Positions 6,401 to 9,960 of a stretch of 9,960 nt of DNA are shown piece after piece. This stretch comes from Planctomycetota bacterium (GTDB lineage: Bacteria; Planctomycetota; Phycisphaerae; Sedimentisphaerales; Anaerobacaceae), in NCBI GenBank assembly GCA_013202635.1, contig JABMRO010000413.1:1-9960 (forward strand), in the 5' to 3' direction. The first letter of the stretch is position 1, and each line of letters starts with the position of its first letter. The position numbers and the translations under genes are program-made. The notes below the pieces were generated by a model, which saw only the letters and a program-made list of their open reading frames with translations, had not been told where the DNA came from and did no database searches.

Positions 6401-7186
6401 TTATTCCTCTTTCCCGGGTTTCAGCAGATTCTTGAGACCTTCGGTTATCTCCCTGCCGATATCTTCTTTTCCTTCTATGATTCTCGTACCCAGGTTTATA
6501 GTTTTACTCAGCGTCGAAGTCATGGTACCGACTATATCTGTAGGCAGTATCCCTATTCCCTCTTCAACAACGACGGTGGCAATAGCTAATACAATCTCAC
6601 CCGACAAGGCAGCCGTATCCAGCTTATTATCACTTCCTAAGTTGGTCATTCTTATAGGAGAAAGCGTAAGGGTCACGGGCTCGGTCTCTCCGGAATTCGG
6701 CAGCAGATTGACTTTAACCGTAATATCAGAAATCTCAAGATTGTCTATATGCAGTTTTTTCCCTTCGCCTTCTTTTGTACCGCCGGATATTGCTTCTAAT
6801 ACATCCTGGAGATTGTTGCCGGAGACACCTTGCTGTTCAAGAATAACATCTACTCCATTAAGTTTGATTTCCCTTATATTAACAACATCACTTAAAAGTG
6901 ATTTTACATCAACCTCGATTTCAGCGCTTTTCAATTCGAGCAGTTTGTCGTGTTGATAAGCCGGCGGGTTGCCAATCAAAAGATTTTGCAAAACAAGCTT
7001 TCCACCCATAATCGAAAGGTCAACATCACTTACGCTGACTTTGACGTTTAAGGTCCTGGTTGCTGCGGACTCAATTCCCAATCTTACAGCACGGTCGGCA
7101 AAAAGATTAACAGCCGCTACAATAAGGGCAACCAATATCAGTATGGCCAACAAAATAACACGCAGGGTCTTGAGCTTCTTGTTCAT
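6401..7186 (-). CDS. Short AsmA-like membrane-anchored protein
   Basis: This 261-residue protein has one N-terminal membrane helix (about 9-29) followed by the opening pattern of AsmA-family proteins: FADRAVRLGIESAATRTLNVKVSV, then a hydrophobic DLSIMGGKLVLQNLLIGNP strand pair and repeated beta strands (KSAEIEVDVKSLL, IREIKLNGVDVILEQ, KLHIDNLEISDITVKV). Most of it should lie in the periplasm. The AsmA/TamB group supports lipid traffic and outer-membrane upkeep, but those proteins are usually much longer, so only the fold family is claimed. The C-terminal part (about 195-261) is less AsmA-like and ends in a charged helix. There is no clear SD (only weak purine runs before the ATG at 7184-7186). 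It follows murA by 72 bp on the same strand with no evident promoter or terminator between, so co-transcription is likely. Confidence 0.72.
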   Translation of the reverse strand: MNKKLKTLRVILLAILILVALIVAAVNLFADRAVRLGIESAATRTLNVKVSVSDVDLSIMGGKLVLQNLLIGNPPAYQHDKLLELKSAEIEVDVKSLLSDVVNIREIKLNGVDVILEQQGVSGNNLQDVLEAISGGTKEGEGKKLHIDNLEISDITVKVNLLPNSGETEPVTLTLSPIRMTNLGSDNKLDTAALSGEIVLAIATVVVEEGIGILPTDIVGTMTSTLSKTINLGTRIIEGKEDIGREITEGLKNLLKPGKEE

Positions 7187-7258
7187 CTTGCAAGTCTTTC
7201 AAATATTCTTTCGCAGGCAGGCCCGTTGAGCTTTTGCAATAAAAAGCAGGTATTCTAC

Positions 7259-8527
7259 TTAAACACTCTCTCGGATAATTCTTGCACCGAGGGGATTTAG
7301 TCTTTCTTCGATTTTCTCATAGCCGCGGTCGATATGATAGACCCTGTTAACAACAGTCGTCCCCCCAGCAGCCAGCCCGGCTAAAACCAATGCCGCCGAC
7401 GCCCGCAGGTCCGAAGCCATCACCGGAGCAGCTATCAACGTCTTTACGCCGGCTACAATTACGGCCGGGCCTTCTTTGCGCAAATTTGCCGCCATTCTGC
7501 TCAACTCTGCGACATGCATAAATCTGTCGGGAAAAACCTTTTCGATTATGACACTGTTACCTTCGGCAAGTGACAAAAGAACCATAAACTGAGCCTGCAA
7601 ATCAGTTGGGAAACCGGGATACGGCTGAGTGGTAATATTGGTAGGTCTGATGGGGCCTCTGCGGGTAACAACACAACCATCACCTTCGGCATCAACCGTT
7701 ACACCGATATTCCTTAACCTGTCAACAACGGCCATCATACCATCGAGCCGGCAGTTCCTCAATCGCAGCTCGCCTGCCGTTATGGCGGCAGCTACCATAA
7801 AAGTGCCGGCCTCGATTCTGTCCGGAATTACCTCAAACTCAACAGGCTGCAACTCTTTAACCCCTTCGATAGTCAATCGAGGTGAGCCAATACCAGTAAT
7901 CCCGGCGCCCATTTTGTTCAAACAGTTAGCCAAATCCGTTATTTCCGGTTCACAGGCAGCCGATTCGATAACGGTACGGCCTTTCGCTAATGTCGCAGCC
8001 ATTAGTACATTCGCAGTGCCGAGCACGGTAGAGCCGAAAGGACCACCCATAAAAATATCTTTGCCTTTCAAGCCATTCGGCGCTTCGGCGATAATATAAC
8101 CATTTTTAAGATGTATTTTTGCGCCAAGTTCCCGCATGCCTCTGAGGTGAATGTTTACCGGCCTGTCACCAATCGCGCATCCGCCGGGCATTGAAACCTC
8201 CGCCCTGCCGCAGCGAGCCAGCAGCGGACCAAGTATGCAAATACCGGCCCGCATCCTCCGGACAATCTCATACTCGCCAACCGGATTATCAATTACCGTC
8301 GAATCTATACACAAATCACCGTCTGGCCCTCGGGTGAGCTTACAGCCCAGTTGGCGAAGCAATTTACCGCACACAGATATATCAGAAAGATGAGGCACGG
8401 CCCTTAAAACCGATTTGCCGGGGGCTAAAATAGTAGCGGCCATTATCGGAAGAGAAGCGTTTTTTGAGCCGTTTATATTGACACTGCCGGAAAGTTGAAC
8501 CGGCCCTTCGATGTGAAATATGTCCAT
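7259..8527 (-). CDS. murA: UDP-N-acetylglucosamine 1-carboxyvinyltransferase (MurA)
   Basis: MurA transfers enolpyruvate from PEP to UDP-GlcNAc, the first committed cytoplasmic step of peptidoglycan synthesis. The 422-residue length is normal for the family. Visible signatures are GSKNASLPIMAA with K22 and N23, MRAGICILGPLLAR (92-105), the catalytic loop PGGCAIGDRPVNIHL with Cys117 (equivalent to E. coli Cys115), IPDRIEAGTF (234-243), PYPGFPTDLQAQF with Asp309, and HIDRGYEKIEERL with Arg401. Cys at position 117, not Asp, predicts the fosfomycin-sensitive form. AAGGA lies 9 nt before the ATG at 8525-8527. The gene is divergent from a CPBP protease gene and probably leads into the AsmA-like gene. 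A planctomycete-type host with an intact MurA fits the present view that these bacteria make peptidoglycan. Confidence 0.97.
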   Translation of the reverse strand: MDIFHIEGPVQLSGSVNINGSKNASLPIMAATILAPGKSVLRAVPHLSDISVCGKLLRQLGCKLTRGPDGDLCIDSTVIDNPVGEYEIVRRMRAGICILGPLLARCGRAEVSMPGGCAIGDRPVNIHLRGMRELGAKIHLKNGYIIAEAPNGLKGKDIFMGGPFGSTVLGTANVLMAATLAKGRTVIESAACEPEITDLANCLNKMGAGITGIGSPRLTIEGVKELQPVEFEVIPDRIEAGTFMVAAAITAGELRLRNCRLDGMMAVVDRLRNIGVTVDAEGDGCVVTRRGPIRPTNITTQPYPGFPTDLQAQFMVLLSLAEGNSVIIEKVFPDRFMHVAELSRMAANLRKEGPAVIVAGVKTLIAAPVMASDLRASAALVLAGLAAGGTTVVNRVYHIDRGYEKIEERLNPLGARIIRESV

Positions 8528-8540
8528 AATCTATTTTCCT

Positions 8541-8569
8541 TTGACAATTGGCGGTCAACAACTCACAAT
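8541..8569 (+). promoter_or_regulatory. Candidate promoter for the CPBP protease gene
   Basis: A perfect TTGACA (8541-8546) is followed after 17 bp by CACAAT (8564-8569, 4 of 6 to TATAAT). The start would be near 8576, about 63 nt before the ATG. The element lies inside the predicted murA leader, so the two divergent transcripts would overlap at their 5' ends. The weak -10 keeps confidence low. Confidence 0.35.
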
Positions 8570-8577
8570 TAAAAATC

Positions 8578-8609
8578 CGTCCTCAGCAGCAGAGTTACTG
8601 CGAAGGATG
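8578..8609. other. Imperfect hairpin in the murA/CPBP intergenic region
   Basis: CGTCCT (8578-8583) can pair with AGGATG (8604-8609, one G-T pair), and GCAG (8586-8589) with CTGC (8598-8601). These are separated by a 2x2 internal loop and closed by an 8-nt loop. It lies near the predicted 5' end of the murA transcript and in the CPBP leader. It is not followed by a T-tract on either strand, so it is not an intrinsic terminator. It may be a regulatory structure or a copy of a dispersed intergenic repeat. Confidence 0.4.
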
Positions 8610-8610
8610 A

Positions 8611-8634
8611 ATAGTAAATATTCGATAGTAAATA
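8611..8634. repeat. 10-bp direct repeat ATAGTAAATA, two copies
   Basis: ATAGTAAATA occurs at 8611-8620 and again at 8625-8634, a 14-bp step. The first copy contains the murA -10 (read on the minus strand) and the second lies in its spacer next to the -35. This could be a tandem regulator site or part of a low-complexity intergenic repeat. Confidence 0.5.
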
Positions 8635-8639
8635 GTCAA
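8611..8639 (-). promoter_or_regulatory. Predicted sigma70-type promoter for murA
   Basis: On the minus strand, TTGACT (8634-8639) is followed after 17 bp by TACTAT (8611-8616). Hexamers and spacing are identical to the predicted FHA promoter at 5913-5941. The start would be near 8604, with a leader of about 77 nt. The -35 touches the first base of the divergent CPBP start codon, so occupancy here could interfere with CPBP expression. Confidence 0.5.
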
Positions 8640-9526
8640 TGGAATTCGACGGCATTATAACTATAGAAAACCTTATTTTCCTGCTCGGGCTGACAATATT
8701 TGCCTGCTGGGTGCGTAAAACATCTTTGGGCAAAAAGGCTTTGGCCGATTCCGTGCCTCGTCGAAATAATATGCCTGTTTATCTGCCCTTCATACCGCTG
8801 TTTATCTGGATCGGGACTATTTCGCTGACAGCATCAATTGCCAAAATACTGTTCAGTGATTTACAGTACCGGCAAAATGATTTTTTAGATAATCTTATTC
8901 TTTGTATCGCCGAACTGACCGCGATAGCCGTAATTATCTTTCTGGCCAGAGTCCACTTCGCCCGGCGATTAAAAGGTTTTGGCCTGAATATAAAAACAAT
9001 TGTAAAGGACTTTTTCACCGCCTTTATGAACCTGCTGGCAGTATGGCCGATCTTAATATCAGTAATGGGACTAACAATTTATTTCGGCGAGCTTATTTGG
9101 GGTCGGGAATATCAAATGCAGCAACATCAGCAACTCAAACTTATAACGGAAGATCCGCAATTACTGTCTCGAATATTGATTGTTGTCGTTGCTGTTGTAA
9201 TAGCACCTTTGCTTGAGGAGATGCTGTTTCGAGGGCTTTTCCAAACCATGATACGCTCATATCTTGAAGTTTTTTGCTCGACGCTCGTCTCGCAAGGCAC
9301 GTCTGACAAGGAACGAACAACGGACAGGCAGGGAGCATGGCCGGCAATTGTGATAAGCTCCGTATTATTCACAATAACGCATGAAAACCCCGGACATTGG
9401 CCGACATTATTTGTATTAGGTGTATGCCTGGGGTATGCATATGAAAAGAGCGGCTCTCTATTTCGGCCTATTTTTATCCACTCACTTTTTAACGCAGTCA
9501 GTATAATAGCAGCCTTGTATCAATAG
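8639..9526 (+). CDS. CPBP-family intramembrane glutamic endopeptidase
   Basis: This 295-residue, multi-pass protein has the full CPBP (Abi/CAAX-protease-like) motif set: motif 1 EEMLFRG with E193, E194 and R198; motif 2 FTITH with F244 and H248; and motif 3 HSLFN with H281 and N285. Hydrophobic segments lie near 11-25, 48-72, 85-103, 127-149, 178-192, 235-247, 256-268 and 276-293. A hydrophilic stretch (about 218-232, rich in K, E, R, D) separates motifs 1 and 2. The family includes type II CAAX prenyl proteases and bacteriocin-immunity proteins; the substrate here is unknown. The ATG has no SD in front, but a TAG in frame at 8633-8635 rules out any upstream start. It is divergent from murA and lies 57 bp ahead of a GH97 gene on the same strand. 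Confidence 0.92.
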   Translation: MEFDGIITIENLIFLLGLTIFACWVRKTSLGKKALADSVPRRNNMPVYLPFIPLFIWIGTISLTASIAKILFSDLQYRQNDFLDNLILCIAELTAIAVIIFLARVHFARRLKGFGLNIKTIVKDFFTAFMNLLAVWPILISVMGLTIYFGELIWGREYQMQQHQQLKLITEDPQLLSRILIVVVAVVIAPLLEEMLFRGLFQTMIRSYLEVFCSTLVSQGTSDKERTTDRQGAWPAIVISSVLFTITHENPGHWPTLFVLGVCLGYAYEKSGSLFRPIFIHSLFNAVSIIAALYQ

Positions 9527-9571
9527 CTGACGCTTGACAAGGGCGGCATAATTTACAATAACATCCTGGAC

Positions 9572-9577
9572 AGGAGG
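9572..9577 (+). promoter_or_regulatory. Strong ribosome binding site of the GH97 gene, in a small inverted repeat
   Basis: AGGAGG lies 6 nt before the ATG at 9584 and fixes that start. It can pair in part with the preceding bases: TCCT (9564-9567) with AGGA (9572-9575) around GGAC, or ATCC (9563-9566) with GGAT (9576-9579). Both are only four-base stems, so any effect on translation would be modest. Confidence 0.6.
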
Positions 9578-9583
9578 ATAATT

Positions 9584-9960
9584 ATGAACAATCAACAAAT
9601 TTATCAACATTTGAAAGCCTTGATACCACCCGGCCATATCCTTTGTATTTCTCTGATATTTGTGTTACTCAATTTACTCGACATTGAGCCCGTCATGGGG
9701 GCACATACAGTCAAGTCACCCGACGGAAACGTTGTCATCACGTTTGACGTCAAGGATGTTGGGGACCAACGCGGCTGTCCGGTTTATAGTGTAATTTACA
9801 ACAACCAGCACGTCGTTGTCGATTCACGTCTGGGATTTACTATTAAAGATGCACCGGCACTGGAGGCCGGCTTCAATATCACCTCTGTCACCGGCAGCAG
9901 TAATAACAACATTTACTCGCCCGTTTATGGAGAGCGAAAAACCATTCGCGACCATTACAA
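9584..9960 (+). CDS. Glycoside hydrolase family 97 protein, N-terminal part (3' end outside window)
   Basis: My translation from the ATG at 9584 gives 125 residues running off the window. After a polar start, a hydrophobic export or anchor segment (about 18-32, HILCISLIFVLLNLL) ends near GA at 39-40. The remainder matches the GH97 N-terminal beta-sandwich: VKSPDGNVVITFDV (43-56), PVYSVIYNNQHVV (66-78), SRLGFTIKD (81-89), GFNITSV (96-102) and YSPVYGERKTIRDHY (111-125), close to the family's 'W.PV.GE...IRDHYNE' signature. GH97 enzymes are alpha-glucosidases or alpha-galactosidases of the SusB type, usually periplasmic. The catalytic barrel, and hence inverting or retaining type, is outside the window. 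It lies 57 bp after the CPBP gene; a TTGACA at 9534-9539 lacks a well-placed -10, so independent transcription is uncertain. Confidence 0.85.
   Translation, partial: MNNQQIYQHLKALIPPGHILCISLIFVLLNLLDIEPVMGAHTVKSPDGNVVITFDVKDVGDQRGCPVYSVIYNNQHVVVDSRLGFTIKDAPALEAGFNITSVTGSSNNNIYSPVYGERKTIRDHY

Noticed and set aside
6432..6956. 174-codon plus-strand frame opposite the AsmA-like gene
   Set aside because: The protein is an antisense reading rich in S, T, P and I with no domain. The minus-strand gene has a clear membrane anchor and AsmA pattern.
7230..7247. GCTTTT...AAAAGC hairpin between murA and the AsmA-like gene as a terminator
   Set aside because: The six-base stem is A/T-rich and no T-tract follows on the minus strand, so it does not fit an intrinsic terminator.
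7629..8099. 156-codon plus-strand frame opposite murA
   Set aside because: murA is unmistakable on the other strand; this is an antisense shadow.
9534..9559. TTGACA with TACAAT as a promoter for the GH97 gene
   Set aside because: The spacer is only 14 bp, and at 17 bp the hexamer is AATAAC, a poor -10. Not strong enough to annotate.

Overview
The window looks like chromosome from a Gram-negative-type environmental bacterium. The best guess is the Planctomycetota (Phycisphaerae-like) or a nearby PVC lineage. That guess rests on the gene content: a Ser/Thr kinase fused to a TolB/WD40-like propeller, a lamin-tail-domain secreted protein, a Tat-exported TIM-barrel protein, a secreted sugar-isomerase-like protein and a GH97 glycosidase, with moderate GC and housekeeping-type promoters. 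The placement is inference from family content; no rRNA or other phylogenetic marker is present. I see no tRNA, rRNA, CRISPR array, insertion sequence or phage gene.

Layout. 1-635 (-) is the 5' part of a lamin-tail-domain secreted protein that runs off the left edge. 636-901 is a divergent intergenic region with a perfect 16-bp palindrome holding an extended -10 on each strand. 902-1861 (+) is a Tat-signal protein related to aldo/keto reductases. 1914-2909 (-) is a secreted xylose-isomerase-like TIM barrel. 3027-5813 (-) is a large membrane Ser/Thr kinase. 5814-6019 is a divergent regulatory region, and 6020-6391 (+) is a small FHA-domain protein. 6401-7186 (-) is a short AsmA-like membrane-anchored protein. 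7259-8527 (-) is murA. 8639-9526 (+) is a CPBP intramembrane protease. 9584-9960 (+) is the 5' end of a GH97 glycoside hydrolase that runs off the right edge.

How the parts may work together. The kinase and FHA protein are divergently transcribed and make a plausible writer/reader pair for phosphothreonine signalling. Their predicted promoters have overlapping -10 boxes on opposite strands, and an inverted repeat overlaps one -35. MurA (peptidoglycan precursor synthesis) and the AsmA-like protein lie in the same direction and may be one envelope operon. The LTD protein, the two TIM-barrel proteins and GH97 suggest extracytoplasmic carbohydrate use, but they are not in one operon.

The most unusual signals are regulatory rather than coding. 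There are two divergent promoter pairs with superimposed -10 elements (736-771 and 5913-5965). The murA/CPBP intergenic region packs overlapping divergent promoters, a direct repeat and a hairpin into about 110 bp. I found no clear new multi-gene defence or mobile system here.
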